Positions 53,969-62,988 of a DNA stretch of 64,000 nucleotides are shown here, in pieces; positions within the stretch are counted from its first letter, which is position 1; every line of letters begins with the position of its first letter. Origin of the DNA: Flavobacterium cutihirudinis (GTDB lineage Bacteria > Bacteroidota > Bacteroidia > Flavobacteriales > Flavobacteriaceae); contig NZ_QRDQ01000007.1 in assembly GCF_003385895.1 (NCBI RefSeq), positions 124,001-188,000 on the forward strand. The letters run 5' to 3'. The notes under the pieces are model-generated. The model searched no databases, was not told the origin of the DNA, and saw only the letters and a list, made by a program, of their open reading frames with translations. Position numbers and translations under genes: made by a program.

Positions 53969-55054
53969 TTATTTCTCAAAAACTTCTTTAACCTCACTGT
54001 CTACAGGATGGTCAGCGGTAAAATTATATCCCATACTTTTTGCCATTGTCTGAGCAAATTGTTTTTGATACAATTGAGATTCTGTTTTAATTTCTCCTTT
54101 TGGAGCAATTTCAGGTCCCATTGCAGCAAACCAGATTTGTGAAGCTCCCGGAACATCAGAACCATGGTCAGTCCATTGGTCTTTTACTTTGTCTCCACGA
54201 CCGTGATCAACTGTAATAAACAAGGTAGTTTTGTTTTTATATTGCGGATCATTCTGTACAAAAGTCCAGATTTCTTTAATCCATTTGTCAACCTGATTGG
54301 CAGCGTCTAAATAAGAACGATAATGACCGTGATGCGCCCATTCGTCCGTTTCTCCGTAAGCGATATAAAGCACTTTTGGTTTCTTGGTTTTAAGCTCATC
54401 CATCGCTTGATAATGTGTGAAAACATCCAAACATTCCCCTTCCTGAAATGGTTTATAGGAGTTATCACGCATGTCGTTTAGTAATTTTTGAGAGGCTGTA
54501 GGTTTGTTTCCGCCTACTTTATCAAATGCTGAAATTACCGGAAAACCGCTTCTTTCTTCGTTTAAGATTCTGTCGAAAGCATCCCATGCACCAAAAGCAG
54601 CTACTTTTCCTTTTAGTTTGGATTGTTTGTTGAAAAACTCCAAAACATTTACGTTCGGATTGGCTTTGTAACCATTCGAATTAACTTTTGGATCAACATT
54701 TCCTGTCATAATTTCACTGTATCCAGGGTAACTAAACCAATACGGATTGGCAACGTCTACTTTGTTTCCAAGATCGCGATTGCCATAAATTTGTCCTTTA
54801 GAAACAATTTCTGACCAGAAGAATGGCATTATTTTTTTTCGTGATTCTTTAATGTCGACGTTTGCATAAGTCTTATAAATATAAGTACTATCGCCTTGAT
54901 TGAAATTTTTGTTATTGGCAATTGCCGGATCAATTCCTTTAAAAACTTCCTGCCATCTAAAACCGTCAGTGGTAATGATAATGATGTTTTCTGTTTTTTG
55001 TGCAGAGCTTAAAAAGCTTGTTAAAATAAATGCTGATAGAAATAACTTTTTCAT
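53969..55054 (-). CDS. Exported alkaline-phosphatase-superfamily phosphodiesterase/phosphatase
   Basis: 361 residues with a signal peptide (MKKLFLSAFILTSFLSSAQ). The metal-site pattern of the alkaline phosphatase superfamily is visible: IIIITTDGFRWQEVF (metal Asp), NPYWFSYPGYSEIMTG (nucleophile region), YIAYGETDEWAHHGHYRSY (metal Asp/His), LFITVDHGRGDKVKDQWTDHGSD (metal Asp-His, His). It probably acts on phosphoesters in the periplasm. The substrate is unknown; the fold also includes nucleotide pyrophosphatases and sulfatases. Confidence 0.85.
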   Translation of the reverse strand: MKKLFLSAFILTSFLSSAQKTENIIIITTDGFRWQEVFKGIDPAIANNKNFNQGDSTYIYKTYANVDIKESRKKIMPFFWSEIVSKGQIYGNRDLGNKVDVANPYWFSYPGYSEIMTGNVDPKVNSNGYKANPNVNVLEFFNKQSKLKGKVAAFGAWDAFDRILNEERSGFPVISAFDKVGGNKPTASQKLLNDMRDNSYKPFQEGECLDVFTHYQAMDELKTKKPKVLYIAYGETDEWAHHGHYRSYLDAANQVDKWIKEIWTFVQNDPQYKNKTTLFITVDHGRGDKVKDQWTDHGSDVPGASQIWFAAMGPEIAPKGEIKTESQLYQKQFAQTMAKSMGYNFTADHPVDSEVKEVFEK

Positions 55055-55115
55055 GTTTTTTCAATTTTAAGAAACGAATAATAATTTTATTTTTTTAAAT
55101 CTGTATTTTCTGAAT

Positions 55116-56447
55116 TTACAAAATCCCTCTAGCTTTAATTTCCAAATATTTATTAATAGCATCCAAAGTCAGGTTTTCCGGTTGTGTCAGCACCGAATGT
55201 ATCCCGTATTTCTTCAATTCATTGACAATTAAGCGCTTTTCGAAAATGAATTTCTCTGCAATTACTTTGTCATAAACTTCTTGAATGGTGTCTGTTTTTT
55301 TATTGATGATTGCGTTCAGTTCTGTGTTTTGAAAGAACACAACAACCAATAAATGACTTTTGGCAATTCCCTTTAAATAAGGTAATTGGCGATTTAGACC
55401 ATCCATTGTTTCGAAGTTTGTGTATAGAATAATCAAACTTCTTTGATTGATATTCTTCTTAATATCGACATACAAACGACTATAATCGCTTTCGAAAAAA
55501 TCGGTTTTGATGTTGTATAAAGTTTCAAGGATTTTTTGCATTTGCGAAGCTCTTTTTTCAGCAAAAACTCTGTTTTCTACCTTTTTTGAAAAAGAGAAAA
55601 TCCCTGCTTTATCCTGTTTTTTCAGAATTACATTCGATAAAACTAAAGTCGAGTTAATTGCATAATCCAGTAAACTTAAACCATCAAATGGCATTTGCAT
55701 CACACGGCCTTTATCAATCGCCATATATACCGATTGCGATTTTTCATCCTGAAACTGGTTCACCATTAAGGAATTTTTCTTTGCGGTCGCTTTCCAGTTC
55801 AATGTTCTTAAATCATCTCCCTGAACATATTCTTTGATTTGCTCAAATTCCATGGTATGACCAATTCGGCGTATTTTTTTTATTCCGTATTGGAATAGAT
55901 TATTCGAAAAAGCCAGTAAATCGTATTTTCTTAACTGAATAAAAGACGGATACGTAGGTACCATTTGATCTTTATTAAATATAAATCTTCGCGAAATTAA
56001 ACGCAAAGGCGAAGACACATAAATATTCAGATAGCCAAAAGAATATTCGCCACGTTCTGTCGGGCGTAAATCATAGCCAATTTCTTTTTGTTCCGATGCT
56101 TTAAGAGTCTTAATAATTTTGAAATCACGCACCTGAAACTGAAACGGAATTTCATCAATTATTTTTACCGAAACCGGAAAAGTATAATGATTTTTCAGAA
56201 TAAGATTTATCGGATTTAAATCTCCATTTGATAATTTTTCAGGAGTAATTCGGTCGGCTTCAAATCCTGTTCGGGTTAGGTATAAAAGTAAAATATCAAG
56301 ACCTAAAAATGTAATTAAAATCAAAACCCCAAACCAAACTGCATTATACAAATTCGGAAAAATAAAAGCACAAACAAATAAGGCTATAATGCCCAAAAGC
56401 AAATAGAAAAAGAAGTTGTTGAGATATAGACTTTTTATGAATTTCAT
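55116..56447 (-). CDS. DUF58 domain protein
   Basis: 443 residues. Two N-terminal membrane helices (about 10-60), a beta-rich region (about 90-190), then the DUF58 motif EYVQGDDLRTLNWKATAKKNSLMVNQFQDEKSQSVYMAIDKGR (about 208-250), part of a VWA-like fold. It is the usual partner of the MoxR AAA ATPase encoded 101 bp upstream on the same strand, where the pair is thought to mature or chaperone other proteins. Role in this cluster unknown. Confidence 0.88.
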   Translation of the reverse strand: MKFIKSLYLNNFFFYLLLGIIALFVCAFIFPNLYNAVWFGVLILITFLGLDILLLYLTRTGFEADRITPEKLSNGDLNPINLILKNHYTFPVSVKIIDEIPFQFQVRDFKIIKTLKASEQKEIGYDLRPTERGEYSFGYLNIYVSSPLRLISRRFIFNKDQMVPTYPSFIQLRKYDLLAFSNNLFQYGIKKIRRIGHTMEFEQIKEYVQGDDLRTLNWKATAKKNSLMVNQFQDEKSQSVYMAIDKGRVMQMPFDGLSLLDYAINSTLVLSNVILKKQDKAGIFSFSKKVENRVFAEKRASQMQKILETLYNIKTDFFESDYSRLYVDIKKNINQRSLIILYTNFETMDGLNRQLPYLKGIAKSHLLVVVFFQNTELNAIINKKTDTIQEVYDKVIAEKFIFEKRLIVNELKKYGIHSVLTQPENLTLDAINKYLEIKARGIL

Positions 56448-56457
56448 TTTTTTAGTT

Positions 56458-56547
56458 TTCAGTCACAGTTTTTGGTCGCAGTTTTCAGTCACAGTTTACA
56501 GTCACAGTTTACAGTTTTGAACTGCGACTGCGACTGAAAACTGAATA
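56458..56547. repeat. CAGT/ACTG-unit hairpin element, copy 3
   Basis: Between the MoxR and DUF58 genes. TTTCAGTCACAG, GGTCGCAGTTTTCAGTCACAG and TTTACAGTCACAG units, then TTTGAACTGCGACTGCGACTGAAAACTGAATAC in the opposite sense. Same architecture as 17952-18040. It interrupts an otherwise compact cluster on the minus strand. Confidence 0.7.
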
Positions 56548-56548
56548 C

Positions 56549-57562
56549 TTATCTCGGAATCTCAACCGTTTCAATAATTTGTTTGATAATTTCACTGCTT
56601 GAAATTCCTTCCATTTCTCTTTCCGGTGTTACAATAACACGGTGTTGAAGAACAGGAATTGCAGCTTCTTTAATATCTTCCGGAGTTACGAAATCACGCC
56701 CTCTAATCGCTGCAAAACCTTTGGCAGCATTAAGAATTGCAATAGAAGCACGTGGCGAAGCACCTAGATACAAAAAGGCATTTTCTCTTGTGTTCACTAC
56801 AATTCGGGCAATGTATTCCAATAAATTTTGTTCGACTCTGATTTGTTTTACCAAAGCCTGATATTCTTTTATTTCAGCCGAAGAAAGAACGGTTTTTATT
56901 GCTTCCAGTTTCCCGTGATTTTGCAATAAATGTTCTCTTTGTATAATCAGTATTTCTTCGTCTATTTTTGGATAATCGATTGTGATTTTGAATAAAAAAC
57001 GATCCAATTGCGCTTCAGGTAAACGATAAGTACCTTCCTGCTCAATTGGGTTTTGCGTTGCAAGCACCAAAAATGGCGTATCAAGCGTATAAGTCGTTCC
57101 GTCAATTGTAATTTGGCGTTCTTCCATAACTTCAAACAACGCAGCCTGAGTTTTTGCAGGAGCACGGTTAATCTCATCAATTAAAATTAAATTGGAGAAA
57201 ATAGGCCCTTTTTTAAATTCAAATTCAGAACTTTTTAAGTTGAAAATTGAAGTTCCTAAAACGTCAGAAGGCATTAAATCCGGCGTAAACTGGATTCGGC
57301 TAAAGCCAATATTTAAAGTTTTTGCAAGTAATTTTGCTGTTATTGTTTTTGCAACTCCCGGTACACCTTCCAGCAAAACGTGTCCGTTTGATAAAATGGC
57401 AACCAAAAGCTGATCAATCATTTTATGCTGACCCACAATCACGGTTTCCAGTTCTTTTTTTATCACATTAATATGATCTAAAAGCGGTGCCAGATTTATT
57501 CTGGTTTCAAAATTCACATTTTCATTTATGATTTCAATTTCTGGGGTAGTACTATCGTCCAT
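56549..57562 (-). CDS. MoxR-family AAA+ ATPase
   Basis: 337 residues. AAA_3 domain with Walker A LLEGVPGVAKT (about 71-81), SRIQFTPDLMPSDVLG, Walker B LILIDEINRAPAKTQAAL, sensor 1 VLATQNPIEQEGTYRLPEAQLDRFLFK, and an AAA lid domain with SPRASIAILNAAKGFAAIRGRDFV (sensor 2). MoxR ATPases act as chaperones that insert cofactors or assemble complexes, typically with DUF58/VWA partners. Located between the DUF4350 and DUF58 genes of the cluster, gap 37 bp from the former. Confidence 0.94.
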   Translation of the reverse strand: MDDSTTPEIEIINENVNFETRINLAPLLDHINVIKKELETVIVGQHKMIDQLLVAILSNGHVLLEGVPGVAKTITAKLLAKTLNIGFSRIQFTPDLMPSDVLGTSIFNLKSSEFEFKKGPIFSNLILIDEINRAPAKTQAALFEVMEERQITIDGTTYTLDTPFLVLATQNPIEQEGTYRLPEAQLDRFLFKITIDYPKIDEEILIIQREHLLQNHGKLEAIKTVLSSAEIKEYQALVKQIRVEQNLLEYIARIVVNTRENAFLYLGASPRASIAILNAAKGFAAIRGRDFVTPEDIKEAAIPVLQHRVIVTPEREMEGISSSEIIKQIIETVEIPR

Positions 57563-57599
57563 GTTTTGCTATAATTTCTGTTGGTGAATTTCGGTTAAA

Positions 57600-58805
57600 T
57601 TAATGTATGATTTTTTCAATGGCATTGTTAATTCGGATTAAATCTTCTTCAAGACTTCCGTGATAACTTTTTCGGTGTTCATTGATCAAGCGAACAAGTT
57701 CCCGAACATCTTCTATGTTTTTGCCTGTTTTATGATTCAGTTTTTTGATAAAATCTTCATCCAGTTTTGAGGTATCAATGAGATATTCATTTCGGATTTT
57801 CTCTAAGAAATAGATGATTTTTTTATCAATAATATTCGTGTGATCGCCTTCCTGATAATACAAATTGCCAATCGTTTTTGTAAAATCTACTGTCAAATTG
57901 TTCAAAGGTTTAATAATAGGAACGATGCGTTGTTTACGTTTAATATTAAAAAGAATAAAAACCAATATTCCAATAATACTAAAGTAATATGCCCATTTTA
58001 AAGCCGGTTGACTAAAAATATAGCGCAAAGGTGATCCTGAAATCGATTCTCCATTTTGCCCTTTGGTATACCAAAAAACGTTGCCTTTTGGGAGATAAGA
58101 CAACACATTTTCTGCATACTGATAATCGTTGCCTTTTAATAAATGATAGTTTGTAAAAGCCGCTGGCTGTGTGTGCAAATAGAAATAACCACCTTTATAG
58201 GGAACCTTAATAAAGTTGATTTGTTTTTTATCTTTGGCGGAAGCCTGATAACCTAAAACAGTAGTATTTGAAGTATCTATTTTAGAAAAATAATCTTCTA
58301 TAGATTGTTTGAAAGTATATTTTTTAGTACTGACTTTTTTGTTGGCCATCCATGTGGATGTATTACTTGGATATTTTAAATCGCTTTTTACTTCTAAATT
58401 CAGACTGTCCAGCAATGCTTCCGGAAAACTTCTCATACTTAAGAAAGCATTGTTGCCGTGAGAAACAAAGTAAAAAAGTTCGGTTATTGATTGTTCGTCA
58501 ATTTCGTTGCGTTCTGCGATATTTAGGAAAGTTCCTTTTATGGTATAATTCGCCACCAGCGTATCATCATTAAATTTTGAATCAAGATATTCGTAAGGTG
58601 TTACGGTTGAAATTTTTTCAATTTTTGAACCTTTGAAAAGCGTTTTAATTTCCTTATCGAAAACAAACAATCCGTACGGAATTTTGTCATGAACAGAAAA
58701 TGTCGGACGCCAGTCGATTGGTTTTGGTTTCCCCTTGTCGGCGATTAAAATTAAGGCTAATACAAAAACCAGAATAGCCACATAAATTTTGATGGATTTA
58801 TTCAT
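57600..58805 (-). CDS. DUF4350 membrane protein
   Basis: 401 residues with one helix near the N-terminus (about 7-23, KIYVAILVFVLALILIADKG) and another at about 270-288 (WAYYFSIIGILVFILFNI). The intermediate region lies outside the membrane, with KPIDWRPTFSVHDKIPYGLFVFDKEI at its start as in DUF4350 proteins; a ~110-residue helical domain faces the cytoplasm. It overlaps the DUF4129 gene by 8 bp, showing translational coupling. Function unknown, always seen in this type of cluster. Confidence 0.85.
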   Translation of the reverse strand: MNKSIKIYVAILVFVLALILIADKGKPKPIDWRPTFSVHDKIPYGLFVFDKEIKTLFKGSKIEKISTVTPYEYLDSKFNDDTLVANYTIKGTFLNIAERNEIDEQSITELFYFVSHGNNAFLSMRSFPEALLDSLNLEVKSDLKYPSNTSTWMANKKVSTKKYTFKQSIEDYFSKIDTSNTTVLGYQASAKDKKQINFIKVPYKGGYFYLHTQPAAFTNYHLLKGNDYQYAENVLSYLPKGNVFWYTKGQNGESISGSPLRYIFSQPALKWAYYFSIIGILVFILFNIKRKQRIVPIIKPLNNLTVDFTKTIGNLYYQEGDHTNIIDKKIIYFLEKIRNEYLIDTSKLDEDFIKKLNHKTGKNIEDVRELVRLINEHRKSYHGSLEEDLIRINNAIEKIIH

Positions 58806-59571
58806 TGCTAAAGGTTTTAATTGCTTTTTTAAATCGGTTTTCAGTTTTTATAAAAATAGTCTCGTCAATTTCGAATTCGCCATACCAAACGTAATTGTAC
58901 AAATATGACAAATAGGTAAACTCTTCTTTGTGAACAGGGTTTTTAAGTTCGTATAAATAATCGGAATTGGTTTTTTCAATATCCCATTCGATATAATGAT
59001 TCTGTGCCATTATTTTCAAAAGCCATAAATAATAGTAACGAACAGCAATTCTCTTTTGTCCGGAAGAAATACTCTCTTTTATTAACTTTTCAAAATCTAA
59101 AAGATGAATGTTCTTTTCAGCATCTGAATAATAAATGGTTCTTTTTTGAGCATTTTTTCCGAAAATCCATTGCCCTTCTTTATTAATTAGTGCTTTTACA
59201 ATCAGGTAAATAACTACAATGATTATTAAAATGGCAACAATTTTAAAAAGCATTGCCACAAAATTCAATGATGCCTGCGGATTACTGAAAGTGAATATTT
59301 TTCTAAGAATACTCGCAAGCCATTCCTTGAAGCTGTCCCACCAGGTTTTTTCAGCTGGTTTGGTTTCGTATATAAAATCAGAATCGGTGTATTTTTTTTT
59401 GAAATTTTTCTCAAAAGTTCTGGCTTCAATCGTACTTGAATCAATTTGGATATCTTTTTCGGTGTATTTTATTGTAGCAATTTTTGGCGGATCTTCGTAA
59501 GTCAAAGAATCCTGCGCGTTAGAAATACTGCAGAAAAGGAGAAAAAATAAAACGAAGAAAAATCTGTTCAT
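58798..59571 (-). CDS. DUF4129 membrane protein
   Basis: 257 residues. A signal peptide (FFFVLFFLLFCSISNAQ) is followed by ~75 polar residues, a helix at about 108-130 (FKIVAILIIIVVIYLIVKAL) and a cytoplasmic C-terminus with the DUF4129 pattern SSGQKRIAVRYYYLWLLKIMAQNHYIEW and EEFTYLSYLYNYVWYGEFEI. The DUF4129 domain is related to transglutaminase-like partner proteins. Overlaps the DUF4350 gene and follows SpoIIM by 12 bp. Confidence 0.85.
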   Translation of the reverse strand: MNRFFFVLFFLLFCSISNAQDSLTYEDPPKIATIKYTEKDIQIDSSTIEARTFEKNFKKKYTDSDFIYETKPAEKTWWDSFKEWLASILRKIFTFSNPQASLNFVAMLFKIVAILIIIVVIYLIVKALINKEGQWIFGKNAQKRTIYYSDAEKNIHLLDFEKLIKESISSGQKRIAVRYYYLWLLKIMAQNHYIEWDIEKTNSDYLYELKNPVHKEEFTYLSYLYNYVWYGEFEIDETIFIKTENRFKKAIKTFSNE

Positions 59572-59583
59572 TAGGGTTTCCGA

Positions 59584-60564
59584 TTAATTCAGTTTGGCTG
59601 ATAATTGTTGAACTTTTTTATTTACGATAAAAGGATAAATCAAATAGTAAAATGAAATGATTCCTAATGTCAATAAGATGATAAAACTGCTTAACCAATT
59701 CGGCATATCAATAGAATATCGGGTTATAAAACCTTCCAGAAATCCGGCGCTGATGGTAAACGGAAAAGTACTAAGGAATATCTTAAAGCTATTTTTGAAG
59801 CCAATTTTAAAAGAATTTAATCTCGAAAAAGTTTTAGGAAATAACATAGAAGCACCCAAAATAAAACCAGCTGCGGTTTCAATGACAATTGCAAAAATTT
59901 CCATTGAACCGTGTATCCAGATTCCTCTGACACTTTTCCAGAAAACACCTTCTTCGTAAAAGAAATACTGAAAAGAACCCAGCATAATACAGTTATTGAG
60001 GAAAATAAAGAAAGTTCCGATGCCGGCAAAAATTCCGAAAAAATAACATTTTGCGCCTACGTAAAGATTATTCATCGTAATGGCAATAAAACTTCCCCAA
60101 TTGCTTCCTGAGCCATAAACGGCCATTGGGTTTCCTTTTTTGATGTTTTCCAAAGTCATATTGACATATTCATCGCCTAAAATAAGACGAACAAAATTGG
60201 GATCGTATTTCGCCGAAACAACACCAATAGCGACTGTTGCAACAAACAAAATAAAAGAGTACAATAAATAGCGTTTGTACTCATAAACGAGCAAAGGAAT
60301 CTCGGTTAGGAAAAATTCAACGATTCTATTTTTTTCTGTTCTTTTGGTTTTGTAAATCTTTTGATAAATCTGCGAAGCGAGATGATTTAAGTATATAACG
60401 GTCTTACTTTTTGGATAATACGTTTGTGCATACGACAAATCATTCATCATTTGAATGTACAAATTTGCTAATTCGTCAGGATTTTTTTTAGCTTTACCAA
60501 AAATAGCTAGCTCAAATTCCAGCCATTTTTCTTTATTTTGTTTTATAAAGGCAATCTCTCTCAT
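59584..60564 (-). CDS. SpoIIM-like (stage II sporulation protein M family) membrane protein
   Basis: 326 residues. After a ~100-residue cytoplasmic helical part (MREIAFIKQNKEKWLEFELAI) there are about five membrane helices, with the SpoIIM-family segment NNLYVGAKCYFFGIFAGIGTFFIFLNNCIMLGSFQYFFYEEGVFWKSVRGIWIHGSMEIFAIVIETAAGFILG. In non-sporulating bacteria this family forms membrane channels or scaffolds of unknown role. First gene of the minus-strand cluster; only 20 bp separate its start codon from that of the divergent RDD gene. Confidence 0.88.
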   Translation of the reverse strand: MREIAFIKQNKEKWLEFELAIFGKAKKNPDELANLYIQMMNDLSYAQTYYPKSKTVIYLNHLASQIYQKIYKTKRTEKNRIVEFFLTEIPLLVYEYKRYLLYSFILFVATVAIGVVSAKYDPNFVRLILGDEYVNMTLENIKKGNPMAVYGSGSNWGSFIAITMNNLYVGAKCYFFGIFAGIGTFFIFLNNCIMLGSFQYFFYEEGVFWKSVRGIWIHGSMEIFAIVIETAAGFILGASMLFPKTFSRLNSFKIGFKNSFKIFLSTFPFTISAGFLEGFITRYSIDMPNWLSSFIILLTLGIISFYYLIYPFIVNKKVQQLSAKLN

Positions 60565-60584
60565 TGTAGGCTAAAATATAAAAT

Positions 60585-61328
60585 ATGTCAGAATTATCTA
60601 TTAATACAACACAAAATGTTAAAATAAATTTTATAGCTGCTTCTGTAGGAGAACGTCTAGGCGCGTATTTCATAGATTTGGCTATAAAATTGTCGTATAT
60701 TTTTGTGATTTCGATGCTGTTTTTTTATGTGCTTCATCTTGATAAATTGCTGGATAATGTCGATTCCTGGTCCAGAATTTCGATACTTTTAATCATTTAT
60801 TTTCCTGTAATAATCTATTCGATTACGTTAGAAAGTGTTTTTGAAGGTCAGTCTTTTGGAAAAAAACTGCTAAAAATAAAAGTGGTAAAATTAGATGGTT
60901 ATCAGGCGAGTTTTGGTGATTATTTAATTCGTTGGTTTTTTAGAATAATTGATTTTTCTTCTCTGTATGGTCTTGTCGGATTGATTACCGTAATTACAAG
61001 TAAAAAAGGACAGCGTCTGGGCGATATGGCAGCTGGAACTGCGGTTATCACTTTAAAGAATAAAATAAATATTAGCCATACGATTTTAGAAGAAATAGGG
61101 ACGGCTTATGTGCCAACTTATCCGCTCGTTATAAAGCTATCAGACAATGATATGAGAATCATAAAAGAAACATTCAAGAAAGCGGATGCTAAAAATGACC
61201 ACGAAATCATCTATAAATTAGTTGCTAAAATAGAAAGTGTTACAGGAATTAAAAATCAATCCGGAAATAACAGCGATTTTATAAGAGTGATTTTAAAGGA
61301 TTATAACTACTATACGCAAAATATGTAA
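60585..61328 (+). CDS. RDD-family membrane protein
   Basis: 247 residues. RDD domain in the first ~160 residues with three helices and the conserved residues: GERLGAYFIDLAIKLSYIF, ESVFEGQSFGKKLLKIKVVK, FGDYLIRWFFRIID and KKGQRLGDMAAGTAVI. The last ~75 residues are cytoplasmic. RDD proteins include transporters (one was reported as a Na+/H+ antiporter) and components of membrane complexes. It starts 20 bp from the divergent SpoIIM gene and is part of the same functional cluster. Confidence 0.86.
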   Translation: MSELSINTTQNVKINFIAASVGERLGAYFIDLAIKLSYIFVISMLFFYVLHLDKLLDNVDSWSRISILLIIYFPVIIYSITLESVFEGQSFGKKLLKIKVVKLDGYQASFGDYLIRWFFRIIDFSSLYGLVGLITVITSKKGQRLGDMAAGTAVITLKNKINISHTILEEIGTAYVPTYPLVIKLSDNDMRIIKETFKKADAKNDHEIIYKLVAKIESVTGIKNQSGNNSDFIRVILKDYNYYTQNM

Positions 61329-61443
61329 TCGTATTTTTAATGTTTTTATGAGCTAAATCATAAGGATGAATAAATTGATTTCAGTAACTTAGTGCTCATT
61401 AAATTAAGAAATTTCAAAAACAATAATCTTAAATATTTGCAGT

Positions 61444-62307
61444 ATGAAAATTAAAAATGTATTTGCCATAATAGTTGCTTTATTGGTTTCAGTTAGTGTA
61501 TTGGCCCAGGGATCAAAAAAATTAGATAAAATTATAAAGAGAGATTATCAGATTATTGACTGTACGGTTTCTAAAATATCTGATAAAACAGTTGAATATT
61601 CGTTACCAGGCGAAACTTTACTTATTGTTCTGGATGTTTCGCAGATTGCGAGAATCGATTTTGCAAGCGGACGTTCTCAAACTTTTAATGTGGGTCAGAG
61701 CGCGACTTCAACTGCGACTTCACCCGCTTCTTCAGGTTCGACTTACGTAGCAGCCGGAGAAATCAAACAGAATACTATCGCGGTACTTCCGGTTCCTTAT
61801 TTAAATTCAGATACGCAGGAAAGCTCTGAAGATATGGCTAAGTTTGCTCAAAATGATTTGTACAATAAGTTGTTAGATAAATCTTCAAACATTTTTCCAT
61901 TGACAGTTCAGGATTTGAGAACTACAAATAGTTTGCTTCACAAGGCCGGAATTGATTATAAAAACATTGATGAAACTCCGATAGAAGATCTTGAAAAAAT
62001 TCTGGGTGTTGATAATATTGTAGCGGCTAAAATTTCGTACACAATAGGAACCAATACAACATCAACTACTTACAATAGCGGAAATGCAAAAGTAAGTAAT
62101 GATAACAAAAAGGTAAAAACGAACGATATTTCGACTACAACAGCCAACTCACAAGAATATTACTATTACACCGTATATTTTGATATGTATAAAAACGCTT
62201 CAAAAATATACTCACAAACTCGCAAACCGTTCTTGGCAGTAAAAGACAGTTGGATAGATTCTGTTCAGTATTTGCTAAAAAGAAGTCCTATTTATGTGAA
62301 GAGATAA
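61444..62307 (+). CDS. Exported protein, weakly CsgG/LpoB-like
   Basis: 287 residues with a signal peptide (IKNVFAIIVALLVSVSVLAQ). A first module of ~60 residues (KLDKIIKRDYQIIDCTVSKISDKTVEYSLPGE...SQIARIDFASGRSQTF) resembles the small beta modules common in Bacteroidota exported proteins. After a Ser/Thr/Ala linker comes IAVLPVPYLNSDTQESSEDMAKFAQNDLYNKLLDKSS and EDLEKILGVDNIVAAKISYTIG, which recalls CsgG/penicillin-binding-protein-activator folds. This second assignment is tentative. Confidence 0.65.
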   Translation: MKIKNVFAIIVALLVSVSVLAQGSKKLDKIIKRDYQIIDCTVSKISDKTVEYSLPGETLLIVLDVSQIARIDFASGRSQTFNVGQSATSTATSPASSGSTYVAAGEIKQNTIAVLPVPYLNSDTQESSEDMAKFAQNDLYNKLLDKSSNIFPLTVQDLRTTNSLLHKAGIDYKNIDETPIEDLEKILGVDNIVAAKISYTIGTNTTSTTYNSGNAKVSNDNKKVKTNDISTTTANSQEYYYYTVYFDMYKNASKIYSQTRKPFLAVKDSWIDSVQYLLKRSPIYVKR

Positions 62308-62385
62308 CCCTTAAGATTATAGGTTTAAAATTTTAAGATATTCCACACAACTTTGTAACTTTTAACCTTCGTAACTTAAGAAAGA

Positions 62386-62988
62386 ATGTTCCATCTATTA
62401 GATATTATTGGTACAATGGCATTTGCAATGTCAGGAGCTTTAACCGCAATGCATAAAAAACTGGATCCTTTCGGTGTTTTTATAATTGCGTTTGTTACAG
62501 CTGTTGGTGGCGGTACGCTGCGCGATACGCTAATTGGTAGAACTCCAGTGGGGTGGATGCTTGATATTCAATATGTTTATGTGATTATTTTAGGTTTTTT
62601 TCTTGCTATACTTTTTAGGAAGAAATTTGACAAGCTACGAACCTCTTTGTTTTTGTTTGACACAATTGGTTTAGGGGTTTTTACCTTAATCGGACTTGAA
62701 AAAGGCATTATGATTGGGTTGCATCCTGTAATTTGTGTAGCATTAGGAACCATGACGGCTTGCTTTGGTGGAGTGCTGCGTGATATCTTGTGCAATGAGA
62801 TTCCGACGATTTTTAGACGGGAAATCTATGCAACTATCTGTATTTTTGGCGGAATTGTTTTTTTTGCTTTAAAGCGATTAAATTTAGAAGATGACATTCT
62901 GTATCTTTTAACTTCTCTGGTTATCATTTCGGTTCGTTTACTGGCGGTAAAATACAAATGGTATCTACCGGCTTTTGAGCACAAATAA
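62386..62988 (+). CDS. TRIC-type cation channel family protein (YadS/UPF0126)
   Basis: 200 residues with about seven membrane helices, made of two UPF0126 repeats: IIGTMAFAMSGALTAMHKKLDPFGVFIIAFVTAVGGGTLRDTLIG and DTIGLGVFTLIGLEKG...VALGTMTACFGGVLRDIL. The two GGGTLRD/GGVLRD motifs are the kinked pore segments of prokaryotic TRIC channels, which are K+-permeable. Inner membrane. The FemAB/GNAT-like gene follows directly (TAA then TTG). Confidence 0.9.
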   Translation: MFHLLDIIGTMAFAMSGALTAMHKKLDPFGVFIIAFVTAVGGGTLRDTLIGRTPVGWMLDIQYVYVIILGFFLAILFRKKFDKLRTSLFLFDTIGLGVFTLIGLEKGIMIGLHPVICVALGTMTACFGGVLRDILCNEIPTIFRREIYATICIFGGIVFFALKRLNLEDDILYLLTSLVIISVRLLAVKYKWYLPAFEHK

